Shown here piece after piece: positions 26,910 to 37,218 of a stretch of DNA of 61,472 nt (positions are counted from its first letter, which is position 1; every line of letters starts with the position of its first letter). The stretch comes from Thermococcus sp. JdFR-02 (GTDB taxonomy: Archaea > Methanobacteriota_B > Thermococci > Thermococcales > Thermococcaceae), in the NCBI GenBank assembly GCA_002009975.1, contig MTLP01000039.1, forward strand, positions 1 through 61,472, given 5' to 3'. The position numbers and the translations under genes are program-made. A model generated the notes under the pieces. That model worked only from the letters and a program-made list of their open reading frames with translations. It did no database searches and was not told the origin of the DNA.

Positions 26910-27557
26910 TTAAGCTTTAATCCAAATTTCCCCTTCCTTTTTAAATATTTTCCTTTTTTCGGCAATTATTAAAGCTTCTTCAATTTTCTCTTTTGGAACC
27001 CTAAGGTTGTGAAGCTCCTCAAATAACGCTTTAATTTCATCAACAGTTAGCTTCTCTTTCTCCTCAAAGAGGTTTCCTGTTAGATTGATCATATCCTCAA
27101 TAAAGTTCCATGGAAACACAATCCAAGCCCAATCAATTTCCTCTCCAAAATAATCTGGTCTGAATTTCGAGGTTTTGATTGTCAAAAGGGTAGCAGTTTT
27201 TACTTCCTTTGGATTTTTGCTCTCAATATAGTTTTTAGCTAAGGTTAGGCTTTCCCCTGTGTCGGCTATATCATCAACTATCAAAACCTTTTTGCCATCC
27301 AAATCATAATCAAAACCATATTTTATCCTTGCTTTTCCATCTGGAGTTGCTGTAATTCCCCAATGCTCAACTTTAAGGCTCAGCAAGTCTTTAACTCCCA
27401 AGAAGTCACAGTATAGTCGAGCAGGTATCCAGCCACCTCTTGCAAGACCCACAACAACATCTGGCTTCCATTTTTCCTCAAGAATCTTAAAAGCTCCTTC
27501 TCTTGCCCACCTCTCAATGTCCTCCCAAGAGGCTAAATAAGCAGGAAACTTCTTCAT
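26910..27557 (-). CDS. Purine phosphoribosyltransferase (xanthine/guanine type)
   Basis: 215 residues of the type I PRTase family. The PRPP loop is KVLIVDDIADTGESL at about residues 90-104. The substrate-binding VGLARGGWIPARL lies at about 36-48. The hood residues PWNFIEDM are typical of archaeal hypoxanthine/xanthine/guanine enzymes for purine salvage. A C-terminal winged-helix-like tail (about 160-215) is an addition seen in Thermococcales members. Starts at ATG 27557, alone upstream of the small hypothetical gene. Confidence 0.85.
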   Translation of the reverse strand: MKKFPAYLASWEDIERWAREGAFKILEEKWKPDVVVGLARGGWIPARLYCDFLGVKDLLSLKVEHWGITATPDGKARIKYGFDYDLDGKKVLIVDDIADTGESLTLAKNYIESKNPKEVKTATLLTIKTSKFRPDYFGEEIDWAWIVFPWNFIEDMINLTGNLFEEKEKLTVDEIKALFEELHNLRVPKEKIEEALIIAEKRKIFKKEGEIWIKA

Positions 27558-27612
27558 TTAAATCCCTTAATAAGGCAAAGATGAAGAAATATTTAAAGGT
27601 TTCTTTGAAGTG

Positions 27613-28929
27613 CTAAGCCTTCAAGAGCCTTAATGCAACATCTTCATAAATCTTGGGTAACAGTTCCAAGGAAGAAATCTCCGCGTATTCGTTGGGTCCG
27701 TGAACGTTTCCTCCTCTTGGTCCAAAGTCTATGGCTTCAACACCATAGGAAGTGAAATATCTTGAATCAGAAGCACCAGCACCCTCAACAAGTTTAATTC
27801 TTTCCCCAAAACTCTTCAATGTTCCAGTTATTGCTTTGATGATTGCTGAATTTGGTGAGGTAAAGAGATAACCAGCCTTTTCATTATGCCTAATTGTCAG
27901 CTTTGCATTTGGAAGATTGAACTTCAGGATTTCTCTAAATTTCTCCTCTAGTTCCTTTGGAGAATGACTCATAGCTCTTATGTCAACTACAAGCTTGTGA
28001 ATGCCATTTTCAAAATTATATATATTGGGTGTTATTGAGACGCCAAAATCACTGTATTTCTCAGTGCCTATTGGAGCTCTAACCAAAGGCACTATTGTTT
28101 TCAAAAGATTCGTTAAACTTAAATCCGCTTCAAATTCCTTTCCATTTTCACTAAGCCTCAAATAGCTTAACTCAACTTTGCTCGGTAGAACGTTTGACTT
28201 CAAAAATTTCCCCTCAACTCTGACTGCAAGAATATCCTCGTTCCTTAGGAAATGGGACAGAGCAATCATTGGATGAGTATCAACACCGGGCATGAAGTAA
28301 GCGGCATGTCTGGTCTCAAATATAGGAGTGCTTATAATAAATGCTCTCTTCTTCAGTTCACCCTTAACCTTAATCTTTTGTTCTGGAACTTCAATTATTG
28401 CTCCAAATCCTTTCCTACGCCTTATTATTGGGCTCATACCGACTCCATCAGCGTTGATTAAATATTTAGGCAATCGGTTCTCTTCCTTAAGCTTCTCTGC
28501 TATATGCATAGCCAATTTGCCACCAATTTCTTCATCTCCAGTAAATGCAAACAGAATCTTTCCATCGAGTTTTTTCTTTGAAAGCTCTTTTAAAGCAAGC
28601 ATAACTCCAGCAACGTTGCCTTTGTCATCAGCACTTCCTCTTCCAAAAACCTTGTCCCCAACTTTAGTGAGCTTAAAGGGGTCAAACTTCCACTCTTCAA
28701 TATTCACTGGAACAACATCGAAGTGAGCCATGAACATTACCTTTGGCTTTCCTTCTCCAATTTCCCCAAAAACTGCATAGTAATTATCTCTTTCAATTAT
28801 TTCGCTCTCTATTCCCCAATCTGCTAATCTATCTCTGATAAAGCTTGGACATTCCTTGCTTGGCTTCTTTCCCTCAGAGGGATTATTTATGGTCTCAATT
28901 TCCACGAGCTGAGAAAGTAACTCAAGCAT
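27613..28929 (-). CDS. M20-family zinc peptidase/deacylase
   Basis: 438 residues. Metal ligands and catalytic residues follow the M20 plan: MAHFDVVP (His, Asp), GSADDKGN (bridging Asp), GDEEIGG (catalytic Glu plus ligand), INADGVG (Asp) and VHGPNEY (His). The central lid domain has THPMIAL. Homologues are annotated DapE/ArgE or carboxypeptidase; the actual substrate cannot be told. The ATG at 28929 sits 6-7 nt after GGTG; the upstream start at 28953 is less likely. Confidence 0.88.
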   Translation of the reverse strand: MLELLSQLVEIETINNPSEGKKPSKECPSFIRDRLADWGIESEIIERDNYYAVFGEIGEGKPKVMFMAHFDVVPVNIEEWKFDPFKLTKVGDKVFGRGSADDKGNVAGVMLALKELSKKKLDGKILFAFTGDEEIGGKLAMHIAEKLKEENRLPKYLINADGVGMSPIIRRRKGFGAIIEVPEQKIKVKGELKKRAFIISTPIFETRHAAYFMPGVDTHPMIALSHFLRNEDILAVRVEGKFLKSNVLPSKVELSYLRLSENGKEFEADLSLTNLLKTIVPLVRAPIGTEKYSDFGVSITPNIYNFENGIHKLVVDIRAMSHSPKELEEKFREILKFNLPNAKLTIRHNEKAGYLFTSPNSAIIKAITGTLKSFGERIKLVEGAGASDSRYFTSYGVEAIDFGPRGGNVHGPNEYAEISSLELLPKIYEDVALRLLKA

Positions 28930-29001
28930 TTTCAACACCATTAAGATTTCCATCGAAATGATATTTAACTTTTAGCTTAAAGAAGAGTAAAACAAAAGAA
29001 G

Positions 29002-30429
29002 CTAAACCTTTATCCTTTTCCAGATTGTCCCTTGTGGTGTATCCTCCAATTGAATTCCCATTTCTCTAAGCTTCGCCCTTATCTCATCGGCTAAAGCATA
29101 GTTCTTCTGCTTTCTTAATTCTGCCCTAATCTGGATTAGAAGCTCTATCAATTCTTTCTCCTTGCTCTCCTCTTTGCTTTCCTTGAAGTATTCTTCAAAT
29201 AATCCAAAGATCTCCCCAACCATCTGGAAGAATTCCAAAGCTTTTCTTAAAACACTTTCTTTTGGCTTTTCAACCTCTGCTAAGTACTTATTCACAGCGT
29301 TTGCCACTTCAAATATTGGCTTCATGGCTTCAGCCATGTTGAAGTCATCATCCATAGCCTCATAAAACTTTTCCTTTGCTTTCCTTATCGCCTCATAAAG
29401 CTCAAACTCCTCTTTGTTCCATTTAAATGGTATTTCAGCTTTTTCTAAGGCTATTCTAATATTCTCAATTGTGTTGTAAAGCCTTTCAAGATTATTCTTC
29501 GCATGCTGAATCCCTTCTTCAGTATAGTCAAGAGGTGAGCGGTAATGTCTCTGTAAGACAAAGAACCTGATGACCTCTGGAGAGTACCTTTCCAAAAGCT
29601 CCCTAATCGTTACAAAGTTTCCAAGACTTTTGCTCATCTTCTCCCCTTTAACCATTACAAATCCGGTGTGGAGCCAATATTTAACCCATTCCTTTCCTGT
29701 GCATGCTTCGGTTTGTGCTATCTCATTCTCGTGATGTGGAAATATCAAATCATTTCCTCCGCCGTGGATATCGAATTGTTCTCCCAAATACTTAGTACTC
29801 ATGGTTGAACATTCGATGTGCCATCCGGGTCTTCCTTCTCCCCAAGGACTTTCCCATTTAGGTTCTCCAGGTTTAGCTTTCTTCCAAAGGGCAAAGTCTT
29901 CTGGATTCTTCTTTCCTTCCCCTGGCTCAACTCTTGCACCAGCTACGATTTCTTCCAAATTTACTTTGCTTAACTTCCCATAATCCTTGAATTTTCTGAC
30001 CTCAAAATAGACACCATCTAAAGCCTCGTAAGCATAACCCTTTTCTTCAAGCTTTTTCACGAACTCAATGATGTCTTTTATATGTTCGGTTACCCTAGGA
30101 TAAACATCAGCAGGCTTAACCTTTAATGCTTCCATGTCTTCTAAGAAAAAGTGCATAAATTTTTCAGCCAGCTCATTTGGATCTTCTCCAGTTTCATTTG
30201 CTCTCCTTATTATCTTGTCGTCTATATCCGTAAAGTTCATTACCATCAGCACGGTATAGCCCTTATGCTCTAAATAACGCCTAATCACGTCAAAGGCAAT
30301 GTAAGTTCTTGCATGTCCAAGATGAGTGTAATCGTAAACCGTTGGACCACATACATACATTCTAACTTCTCCGTCTCTCAAAGGAACAAACTCCTCTTTT
30401 TGCTTTGTTAGAGTGTTATACACTTTCAC
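29002..30429 (-). CDS. cysS: Cysteinyl-tRNA synthetase
   Basis: 475 residues, class I synthetase charging tRNA-Cys. The HIGH box is THLGHAR after CGPTVYDY; the KMSKS box is KMSKSLGN near residue 263. Zinc ligands are the Cys of CGPTVY and those in HIECSTM and HHENEIAQTE. A DALR-type anticodon domain follows. The GTG at 30429 is 5-7 nt from GGTGG; the ORF start at 30438 lies inside that site. Divergent from the metal transporter; a short inverted repeat (30444-30456) lies just upstream. Confidence 0.95.
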   Translation of the reverse strand: MKVYNTLTKQKEEFVPLRDGEVRMYVCGPTVYDYTHLGHARTYIAFDVIRRYLEHKGYTVLMVMNFTDIDDKIIRRANETGEDPNELAEKFMHFFLEDMEALKVKPADVYPRVTEHIKDIIEFVKKLEEKGYAYEALDGVYFEVRKFKDYGKLSKVNLEEIVAGARVEPGEGKKNPEDFALWKKAKPGEPKWESPWGEGRPGWHIECSTMSTKYLGEQFDIHGGGNDLIFPHHENEIAQTEACTGKEWVKYWLHTGFVMVKGEKMSKSLGNFVTIRELLERYSPEVIRFFVLQRHYRSPLDYTEEGIQHAKNNLERLYNTIENIRIALEKAEIPFKWNKEEFELYEAIRKAKEKFYEAMDDDFNMAEAMKPIFEVANAVNKYLAEVEKPKESVLRKALEFFQMVGEIFGLFEEYFKESKEESKEKELIELLIQIRAELRKQKNYALADEIRAKLREMGIQLEDTPQGTIWKRIKV

Positions 30430-30443
30430 ATTTACCACCTAGA

Positions 30444-30456
30444 AGGCAATCTGCCT
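30444..30456. promoter_or_regulatory. Small inverted repeat between cysS and the metal transporter
   Basis: AGGCA-ATC-TGCCT, 15 bp upstream of the cysS start and about where cysS transcription would begin if AATAAAAC near 30466 is its TATA box. Could be an operator or chance; it differs from the DtxR-like boxes. Confidence 0.3.
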
Positions 30457-30523
30457 AAAGGGTTTTATTAGAATATCGATTGAGGTAAGGATAACTTTTA
30501 TAAAAATTTTAACTTGAAGTAAA

Positions 30524-30539
30524 TTTAGGGTGACCTAAA
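30524..30539 (+). promoter_or_regulatory. DtxR-like operator of the metal ABC transporter
   Basis: Perfect 6+4+6 inverted repeat TTTAGG-GTGA-CCTAAA, 2 bp before the ATG. It holds the Shine-Dalgarno GGTGA in its centre. A TATA box TTTATAAAA at 30497-30505 puts the predicted transcription start at about 30526-30530, inside the palindrome, so binding would block initiation. Confidence 0.75.
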
Positions 30540-30541
30540 AT

Positions 30542-31525
30542 ATGATCAAAAAGATAATTATGCTAATCCTAATCCTCACACTGCTAATTCCTCAAGCGAG
30601 AGCTGAAAAGCCTTTGATAGTTGTGAGTATTCCTCCTTTAGCTGAAATAGTTAGAGAAGCCTTTGGTGAAAGCATTGAAGTTGTTTATTTAATACCTCTT
30701 GGAGCTGATCCTCATCAGGCACAATTAACGACTCAGCAAATAGAGCAAATAAAGAAAGCAACGATAATAGTGACAAGCGGTGGTCATTTGCCTATTGAAC
30801 AAAATATAATGGAATTAAAAAAAGCTGGAGACATTAGAGCAAGGGTTTTATGGATAGATGATTATCAAAGAGAAGGCTTTTCTTATTTAGAAAAGAGGTG
30901 GATGGAAGGCAAAAACGAGCACGGAATTTGGCTTGATCCAAGAAATGGGCTTGCAATAGCAAGAGCTGTTAAGAAAGCACTAATTGAAAAAGACCCTTTA
31001 AATGCTGGAGTTTATGAGAAAAAATTTCAGATTTTTGAAGAGAGAATTATCACAATAATGAACTCCTATCAAGTTCTTATAGGGAAATTAAACAAAAATG
31101 TTACCGCAATAATAGAAATGCCCTCTATGCAGTATGCTGTGGAATGGTTAGGAGTAAGATCAATTGAAGCTATAAAGCCAGAGGAAGAATATCCAGCAAA
31201 GAGTATTGATGAGTTATTGACCTCAAGTGAAAGTTTTGACCTAATAGTGTACTCAACAAACTCACCAGAGCAATTAAAAATAGCTGCAGAAGATTTAGCA
31301 AAAAGAAGTGGGAAGCCTTTAGCAAATATCCAAGTGTTCTGGACGAACAAAGAGTATAGTAAGGTTTTAATTGAAAATTCAGCAGAAATTTTGAAAGCTT
31401 TGGAAGTAAAAGAAGCTCAAAAGGTAGTTGTTGAAGAAAAAAGCAACTCCATATATGCTATTTTAGCATTGCTACTTGGTATTGCTATAGGTCTTACGGG
31501 AGGAATGTTGCTATGGAGGCAGTGA
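30542..31525 (+). CDS. Metal ABC transporter, substrate-binding protein (ZnuA/MntA cluster A-I)
   Basis: 327 residues. Signal peptide MIKKIIMLILILTLLIPQARA, then a cluster A-I fold. Expected metal ligands are His of GADPHQAQ, His of NEHGIWLD, Glu of IIEMPS and a C-terminal Asp or Glu. The end carries a hydrophobic span (IYAILALLLGIAIGLTGGMLLW), so the protein is membrane-anchored, as often in Thermococcales. It overlaps the ATPase gene by 13 bp. Zinc, manganese or iron are all possible; the DtxR-like operator favours Mn/Fe, while the family fold alone does not decide. Confidence 0.85.
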   Translation: MIKKIIMLILILTLLIPQARAEKPLIVVSIPPLAEIVREAFGESIEVVYLIPLGADPHQAQLTTQQIEQIKKATIIVTSGGHLPIEQNIMELKKAGDIRARVLWIDDYQREGFSYLEKRWMEGKNEHGIWLDPRNGLAIARAVKKALIEKDPLNAGVYEKKFQIFEERIITIMNSYQVLIGKLNKNVTAIIEMPSMQYAVEWLGVRSIEAIKPEEEYPAKSIDELLTSSESFDLIVYSTNSPEQLKIAAEDLAKRSGKPLANIQVFWTNKEYSKVLIENSAEILKALEVKEAQKVVVEEKSNSIYAILALLLGIAIGLTGGMLLWRQ

Positions 31526-32304
31526 TTGCTGAAGGTGTAAACATTTATTACAATGACTATAAAGCAGTTGAAGGGCTAAACTTTAAACTTAAGGAAGAGG
31601 AAACTTTGCTTTTGCTCGGTCCAAACGGAGCAGGGAAAACTACATTATTAAGAACGCTTGCGGGATTTCATAAAAACTATGATGGGAAGCTTTTGATTTT
31701 TGGAAGAAAGCCATCAGATGGGAGAGAACTTATATCTTATGTCCCCCAGACGCACTCATTGAATGAAAGAGTCCCATTAACAGCTGTAGAGATAGTTGCA
31801 ATGGGAGGGCTTTATAAAAAGGGCTTTATTCATAACAACATACCAAAAGAGCTCATAAAAAAAGCTGAAGAGACTTTGAAATTCGTTGGACTAAGTAAAA
31901 TAAAAAACAAGCCCTTTAAAGAGCTTAGCGGAGGGCAAAAGCAAAGAGTTCTGCTTGCAAGAGCCTTGGTTTCAGATCCAAAGATTTTGCTCTTAGATGA
32001 ACCTCTGTCGGCTTTAGATCCAAACGCGAGAGTTGAGGTTACAAGTGTTCTAGGAAAAATAAAAAGAGAGAAGAGAATTTCGATGATAATCGCGACCCAT
32101 GATATTAATCCACTAACTGAAATTGGAGACAAAGTAATGCTTTTGAATAAGCGCTTAGTTGCCTTTGGAACTCCAGATGAAGTTCTTAGAGATGAAATAA
32201 TAAGTGAAGTTTACGGTCCTCTCTCTAAAGCAGTCAAAGTTGGAGGGAAGCTTTACTGTATAATCGGGGATGTGCACTTACAGGGCAGAGGTGGGAAGAG
32301 ATGA
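31513..32304 (+). CDS. Metal ABC transporter, ATP-binding protein
   Basis: 263 residues. Walker A GPNGAGKT near residues 37-44, Q-loop in SYVPQTHS, signature LSGGQKQR, Walker B ILLLDEPLSALDP and switch ATHDINPL are all intact. Powers the permease encoded next; the reading frames overlap by 4 bp (32301-32304). Family is the ZnuC/MntB group. Confidence 0.92.
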   Translation: MEAVIAEGVNIYYNDYKAVEGLNFKLKEEETLLLLGPNGAGKTTLLRTLAGFHKNYDGKLLIFGRKPSDGRELISYVPQTHSLNERVPLTAVEIVAMGGLYKKGFIHNNIPKELIKKAEETLKFVGLSKIKNKPFKELSGGQKQRVLLARALVSDPKILLLDEPLSALDPNARVEVTSVLGKIKREKRISMIIATHDINPLTEIGDKVMLLNKRLVAFGTPDEVLRDEIISEVYGPLSKAVKVGGKLYCIIGDVHLQGRGGKR

Positions 32305-33122
32305 TTCCAGAGTACTTAATTAGAGCTTTAATGGCGAGTGTCATGATAAGCCTGTTGCTTGGCTTGTTAAGTCCTTTAATAAACATGAAGGGATTAGCCT
32401 TTTTAACCCATGCAACTTTCCACTCTCTACTCTTTGGTGCAGTTTTGGGCATGATAATTGGATTGCTGATAGGTGAGATGGGAATTATGATTTGGATCGC
32501 TTTGATAGTTACCGTTTTTGCCGTAATATTGATAGCACACTTAGAAGATAAAGGATTAAGTAGCGATACAGCTGTAGGAATAGTTTCAAGCATTGTCGCT
32601 GGACTAACAGTTCTAAGCTTTGGAGTTCTTTATAAAGTAATGGCTTCAAGACCTTACATTGCTGTCTCTCAAAGTATAGTGGCTTATCTAACAGGAGAAG
32701 TGTTCTTGTTATCAATAAATGACTTACTTGGCTTAATGTTTGGAGGATTGTTGATTTTATTTTTGCTGCTTATTCTGTATAGAGATTTTCTCTACGTAAG
32801 CTTTGATCCTGAAGGTGTAGAAAGCTATGGTGGGAACGTTAGAGCCTATTTAATACTCCTTTATATAATAGTTGGGAGCATAGGTGCGTTAGTTGTTAAA
32901 ACAGTTGGACTAATAACTCTACAAGTGATTGCAGTGCTTCCGGGAGCGATAGCACTAATGAGAAGTGAGAATTTGAAAAGCATAATAGCCCTAAGCTTGG
33001 GAATAACGATGGGCGTTGAAATGGTTTCGATAATTCTGGCATATTTTATTGATATACCTCCAAGCGGAATTGCAACAATAATTTTGGGCACAATCTATGG
33101 AGTGTTCACGTTCAAAAAATGA
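32301..33122 (+). CDS. Metal ABC transporter, permease (ABC-3 family)
   Basis: 273 residues with about eight membrane spans. The ABC-3 hallmarks are present: LTHATFHSLLFGAVLG near the N-terminus, DTAVGIVSSIVAG, and GLITLQVIAVLPGAIALM. The ATG overlaps the ATPase stop. It completes a ZnuABC/MntABC-type importer of a divalent metal. Confidence 0.92.
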   Translation: MIPEYLIRALMASVMISLLLGLLSPLINMKGLAFLTHATFHSLLFGAVLGMIIGLLIGEMGIMIWIALIVTVFAVILIAHLEDKGLSSDTAVGIVSSIVAGLTVLSFGVLYKVMASRPYIAVSQSIVAYLTGEVFLLSINDLLGLMFGGLLILFLLLILYRDFLYVSFDPEGVESYGGNVRAYLILLYIIVGSIGALVVKTVGLITLQVIAVLPGAIALMRSENLKSIIALSLGITMGVEMVSIILAYFIDIPPSGIATIILGTIYGVFTFKK

Positions 33123-33166
33123 CTACATTTTTAAGCTTTCCCTATCTCTTAATTTTTGGTGAGAGA

Positions 33167-33838
33167 ATGAAGCTTGGTGGGATAGACGAAGCAGGAAGAG
33201 GTCCTGTTATTGGACCTTTAGTTATTGCAGCAGTTGTTATTGATGAGTCAAATCTTGAAAAGCTGAAATCTTTGGGCGTTAAAGATTCAAAAAAGCTCAC
33301 TCCAACGAAAAGAGAAGAGTTATTTAATTCAATAATTGCATTATTAGATGATTATGTAATTATCGAATTATTGCCTGAGCAAATCGACAACAGAGACGTA
33401 AGCCTAAATGAATTTGAAATCAAAAACTTTGTTAAAGCGTTGAATTCTCTAAAAATTAAACCCGATATACTTTACATTGATGCAGCGGATGTTAAAGAAG
33501 AAAGATTCGGGGAAATAATTGGTAAAAGCCTTAACTTTTCTCCAAAGATAATAGCCGAGCATAAAGCAGATGCAAAGTATCCACCAGTTTCAGCAGCTTC
33601 AATTTTGGCAAAAGTTACAAGAGATAGAGCAATTGAAAAGCTGAAAGAAAAATATGGTGAGATTGGGAGTGGCTATCCAAGCGATCCAAGGACAAGGAAA
33701 TTTTTGGAAGAATACTATAAAAAACATGGCGAATTTCCCCCAATTGTGAGAAAGAGCTGGGACACCCTGAGAAAAATTGAAGAGAAGGTGAAAGAGAAGA
33801 AAAAGCAATTTACTCTTCTTGACTTCTTGAAGGAGTAG
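33167..33838 (+). CDS. rnhB: Ribonuclease HII
   Basis: 223 residues. Removes RNA (and single ribonucleotides) from RNA-DNA hybrids. Acidic active-site residues are in GGIDEAGRGPVIGPL (Asp7, Glu8), YIDAADV and AEHKADAKYPPVSAASI. A C-terminal helix-rich tail ends in [13 protein letters not shown], a PIP-box-like sequence (QFTLLDFL) that would bind the sliding clamp PCNA. The ATG at 33167 is used, since family proteins start with MKLGGIDEAGRG; the ORF opens 48 bp earlier. Convergent with the glycosyltransferase gene and overlapping it by 29 bp. Confidence 0.95.
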   Translation: MKLGGIDEAGRGPVIGPLVIAAVVIDESNLEKLKSLGVKDSKKLTPTKREELFNSIIALLDDYVIIELLPEQIDNRDVSLNEFEIKNFVKALNSLKIKPDILYIDAADVKEERFGEIIGKSLNFSPKIIAEHKADAKYPPVSAASILAKVTRDRAIEKLKEKYGEIGSGYPSDPRTRKFLEEYYKKHGEFPPIVRKSWDTLRKIEEKVKEKKKQFTLLDFLKE

Positions 33839-35228
33839 CTTTTCTTTTTGGAATTTTCCCCTTTAGCCAACTAAATGCAGATACAATAAACTCCCAATAC
33901 ATTCTGAGAGAGTTTTCAAAGTACTCCCACTTTATAATCTCATAAGCCATAACGCCCAAAACCACGGCTCCGGGGGGAACCAAAGGAGTTGCATAAAAGC
34001 TGAATTGGGTCTTCCCACCTAAAATCCACTGCAAAGCATAGAAAACTATTGTGCTCCAGAAGATTCCAAACGGAACCAAAATCTTTCCTCTTTTCTTAGC
34101 GGCATAGGGTATTGCAAACACAAAAACCACCATCGAGAGCATTAAAATTGGATCAGTAGCAGCAAATACGTCTGGATTATAATGGAAGGGAAATGGTTTC
34201 AGGCTTATAAACCACTCCCAAAAGGGAGAGTTTGCTGGATGTTCACCTTTGTAGCTCAAATGCCACTTAAAGCTTGATGCAAAATCATAAGCCCAGCCTC
34301 TAAAGCCTAAGAGAATAATTAAAGGCAAATTCGATAGAAGAAATGCTAAAGCCGGCAAGACAATCCCAGTGAAGAAGACCATTTTTTTGCTAATTTTACT
34401 TCTCAATAGCTTGATGAAAAGCACTGGATAAGCAAAAGCCCCATTTAGTTTTGTTGCAGCAGCTAAGCCTATTGAAACACCACTTGCAGGGAAATCATCG
34501 ATTATCATTGCATACATGAAGATCGCGGTGAAAAGAGCGACATGAATGTCAAGCATTGCAGCCAAGGAAGTTGCATACAAAAGAGGATCAAATGCAACAA
34601 AAATCAGGGCAATGAAAGATGCTAAATAGCTTTTACTGATTTTAAGTGTTGCCAGAAACACAAGGAGATTAATGATTAAATGCCCTATTAATCCAGGCAA
34701 GCGCCAGTTAATCGGCTTATCTTCAATCAACATTCCCAAGGATATCAACCCTTTAGCCAAATAAGGATGTTCAGTGTTTAAGTATTCATTTATGTCATTC
34801 TTATCTGGATACATAAATCCGGGAATTATTTCAACACCTTCAATTGAGCTAACATCTTCCAAAAATTCATCGAAACTCTCCCTTGGGATCTCATAATAAA
34901 CAGCGGGGAGATTTACGTAGGGAATGTATCGAGTGTAGTTGTATTCTTGGGCAATTCTCCAAATTTTCAGCTTTACTATCGTCTCATTCTCTTTGGGGAC
35001 TATTATGTTAACTCCCTCACTACCTGCTGTTTCGTTTACATAATGGACATTAATGCCCAATTTATGGAGAACGTTCCTTGAAGAGCTTACATACCAGACC
35101 TCATCGCCGATGTAATCAAACAACCTCTCGCTTGAAGCTTGCTTATAGGAATAGTAAAAAGTCCCAAGAATTATAAAAGCAACGAGTGAGAAGTAAAGCT
35201 TCTTTTTTAAGCTCTTGCTCACCTTCAT
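33810..35228 (-). CDS. PMT-like (GT39-type) membrane glycosyltransferase
   Basis: About 472 residues with a cytosolic basic start and roughly ten membrane spans. After the first span the loop [19 protein letters not shown] holds the Asp-Glu pair expected for dolichyl-phosphate-mannose-dependent transferases. [25 protein letters not shown] and [11 protein letters not shown] are also typical of this clan. It would use lipid-linked sugar to glycosylate surface proteins or glycans. The ATG at 35228 is preferred since GGGGGC lies 3-4 nt before it; starts at 35282 and 35276 have no good ribosome site. Confidence 0.8.
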   Translation of the reverse strand: MKVSKSLKKKLYFSLVAFIILGTFYYSYKQASSERLFDYIGDEVWYVSSSRNVLHKLGINVHYVNETAGSEGVNIIVPKENETIVKLKIWRIAQEYNYTRYIPYVNLPAVYYEIPRESFDEFLEDVSSIEGVEIIPGFMYPDKNDINEYLNTEHPYLAKGLISLGMLIEDKPINWRLPGLIGHLIINLLVFLATLKISKSYLASFIALIFVAFDPLLYATSLAAMLDIHVALFTAIFMYAMIIDDFPASGVSIGLAAATKLNGAFAYPVLFIKLLRSKISKKMVFFTGIVLPALAFLLSNLPLIILLGFRGWAYDFASSFKWHLSYKGEHPANSPFWEWFISLKPFPFHYNPDVFAATDPILMLSMVVFVFAIPYAAKKRGKILVPFGIFWSTIVFYALQWILGGKTQFSFYATPLVPPGAVVLGVMAYEIIKWEYFENSLRMYWEFIVSAFSWLKGKIPKRKATPSRSQEE

Positions 35229-35343
35229 TTTGCCCCCTAATTTACTTGCATTTTTCAGTTTAAACTTTTTTGCCATTAACATTTATAAACCAGCTCAGAA
35301 ACTATTTTATAAGTTCAATGAAAATTCTAAGGCGGTGGTAAAA

Positions 35344-37218
35344 GTGAGAATGTTGCTTATCCACAGCGACTATCTTGAGTATGAGGTCAAAGATAAAGCC
35401 CTTTCAAAGCCAGAAGAAATTGGTGAAGAACTGAGAAAAGGTAAAATGGAGGAAGTTTTGGCTGTTTTCACAAGCGTTGAAAAAGTTGATGAGCAAAATC
35501 CAGATGAAATAGTTGAAAAAGCTGTTAAAGAAATAAAAAATGTTGCATCTCAAGTAAAGGCTCAAAACGTATTCGTGTATCCATTTGCCCATCTAAGTAG
35601 CGAGTTAGCCTCTCCAGATGCTGCTTTAAGCATTCTTAAGAAACTTGAAGAGAAGCTCAAGGAGGAAGGATTTAACGTTAAAAGAGCACCATTTGGTTAT
35701 TACAAGGCTTTTAAACTTTCATGTAAAGGACATCCTTTAGCCGAGCTTTCAAGAACAATAATCCCCGAGGAGGCAAAGAAAGAAGAAGTTCCAGAGGCTT
35801 TGAAGAAAGAGGAAGAGCTCGTCAGCTATTGGTACATTCTAACACCAGAAGGTGAACTAATTGAAGTTGATAAGTTTGACTTCACTGGTCATGAGAATCT
35901 CAAGAAGTTTGCAAACTATGAAATTGCAAAAAGCAGAATTGTAACGGAAGAGCCTCCTCATGTCAAAATCATGCTTGATCAAGAACTCGTAGATTATGAA
36001 GAGGGAAGTGACCCTGGTAACTTGAGATATTATCCAAAGGGAAGGTTAATTAAGTCACTTTTGGAGCAATACGTCACAGAAAAGGTTATCGAATATGGAG
36101 CAATGGAAGTTGAAACACCAATTATGTATGACTTTGAGCATCCGGCTTTGAAGAAGTACTTAAATAGATTCCCTGCAAGACAATACATCGTTTATAGTGG
36201 TGATAAAAAGTTCTTCTTGAGATTTGCCGCTTGCTTTGGTCAGTTCCTAATAAAAAAGGACTCTACAATTAGCTATAGGCACTTACCATTGAGGATGTAT
36301 GAGCTTACGAGATATTCATTTAGAAGAGAGAAGAGAGGAGAGCTCAGCGGTTTAAGAAGACTTAGAGCATTTACAATGCCAGATATGCACACAGTTGCAA
36401 AGGATATAGAACAAGCCAAGGAAGAGTTTAAGAAGCAGTATAAATTGAGCATGGAAGTTCTCAAAGGCGTTGGATTAAGTCCAGAAGATTATGAAGTTGC
36501 AATAAGATTTACAGAGGACTTTTGGAACGAGAATAAAGATTTCATAGTCGAGTTGGCAAAAATAATTGGAAAGCCAGTATTAATTGAGATGTGGAAGCAA
36601 CGCTTTTTCTACTTCATATTGAAGTTTGAGTTCAACTTCGTTGACAACTTGGACAAAGCAGCAGCACTAAGTACTGTTCAAATTGACGTTGAAAATGCCC
36701 AAAGATTTGGAATAACATACTATGATGAAGATGGTTTGGAAAAGCATCCACTACTCCTTCACTGCTCTCCAAGTGGTGCAATTGAAAGAGTAATGTATGC
36801 CATGCTTGAAAAACAGGCAAAATTGACCAAGAAAGGCAAAAAAGCTATGTATCCACTTTGGCTTTCCCCAATACAAGTTAGAGTTATTCCAATCAGTGGG
36901 CAATACTTAGATTATGCACTCTATGTAGCGGGCAAACTTGAAGGTGCAAAGATCAGAGTAGACGTTGATGACAGAAATGAAAGATTAAACAAGAAGATTA
37001 GAGAAGCTGAGAAGGAATGGATTCCCTACATAATAGTTGTTGGTGAAAGCGAGAAGAGGCAAAACATAGTATCAGTAAGAAAGAGAGAAGATGGAAAGCA
37101 ATATGAAATGCAGCTTGAGGACTTGATAAAGGAGATTAAGCAAAGGACAGAAGGCTTTCCATACAAGCCAAGACCACTACCATTGCTACTCTCAAAGAGA
37201 CCAAAGTTTAGAGGTTGA
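35344..37218 (+). CDS. thrS: Threonyl-tRNA synthetase, archaeal type
   Basis: 624 residues. Residues 1-145 are the archaea-specific editing domain, related to D-aminoacyl-tRNA deacylase, opening [16 protein letters not shown]. The class II catalytic core follows: motif 2 around [11 protein letters not shown], motif 3 around [15 protein letters not shown]. The anticodon domain covers the last 110 residues ([17 protein letters not shown]). The GTG at 35344 is the likely start because GGTGG is 5 nt upstream; the open frame itself begins further up. Overlaps the next minus-strand gene by 11 bp. Confidence 0.95.
   Translation: MRMLLIHSDYLEYEVKDKALSKPEEIGEELRKGKMEEVLAVFTSVEKVDEQNPDEIVEKAVKEIKNVASQVKAQNVFVYPFAHLSSELASPDAALSILKKLEEKLKEEGFNVKRAPFGYYKAFKLSCKGHPLAELSRTIIPEEAKKEEVPEALKKEEELVSYWYILTPEGELIEVDKFDFTGHENLKKFANYEIAKSRIVTEEPPHVKIMLDQELVDYEEGSDPGNLRYYPKGRLIKSLLEQYVTEKVIEYGAMEVETPIMYDFEHPALKKYLNRFPARQYIVYSGDKKFFLRFAACFGQFLIKKDSTISYRHLPLRMYELTRYSFRREKRGELSGLRRLRAFTMPDMHTVAKDIEQAKEEFKKQYKLSMEVLKGVGLSPEDYEVAIRFTEDFWNENKDFIVELAKIIGKPVLIEMWKQRFFYFILKFEFNFVDNLDKAAALSTVQIDVENAQRFGITYYDEDGLEKHPLLLHCSPSGAIERVMYAMLEKQAKLTKKGKKAMYPLWLSPIQVRVIPISGQYLDYALYVAGKLEGAKIRVDVDDRNERLNKKIREAEKEWIPYIIVVGESEKRQNIVSVRKREDGKQYEMQLEDLIKEIKQRTEGFPYKPRPLPLLLSKRPKFRG

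Noticed and set aside
35215-35343. Longer thrS frame starting at 35215
   Set aside because: This overlaps the divergent glycosyltransferase gene and has no ribosome site; GGTGG precedes the GTG at 35344.
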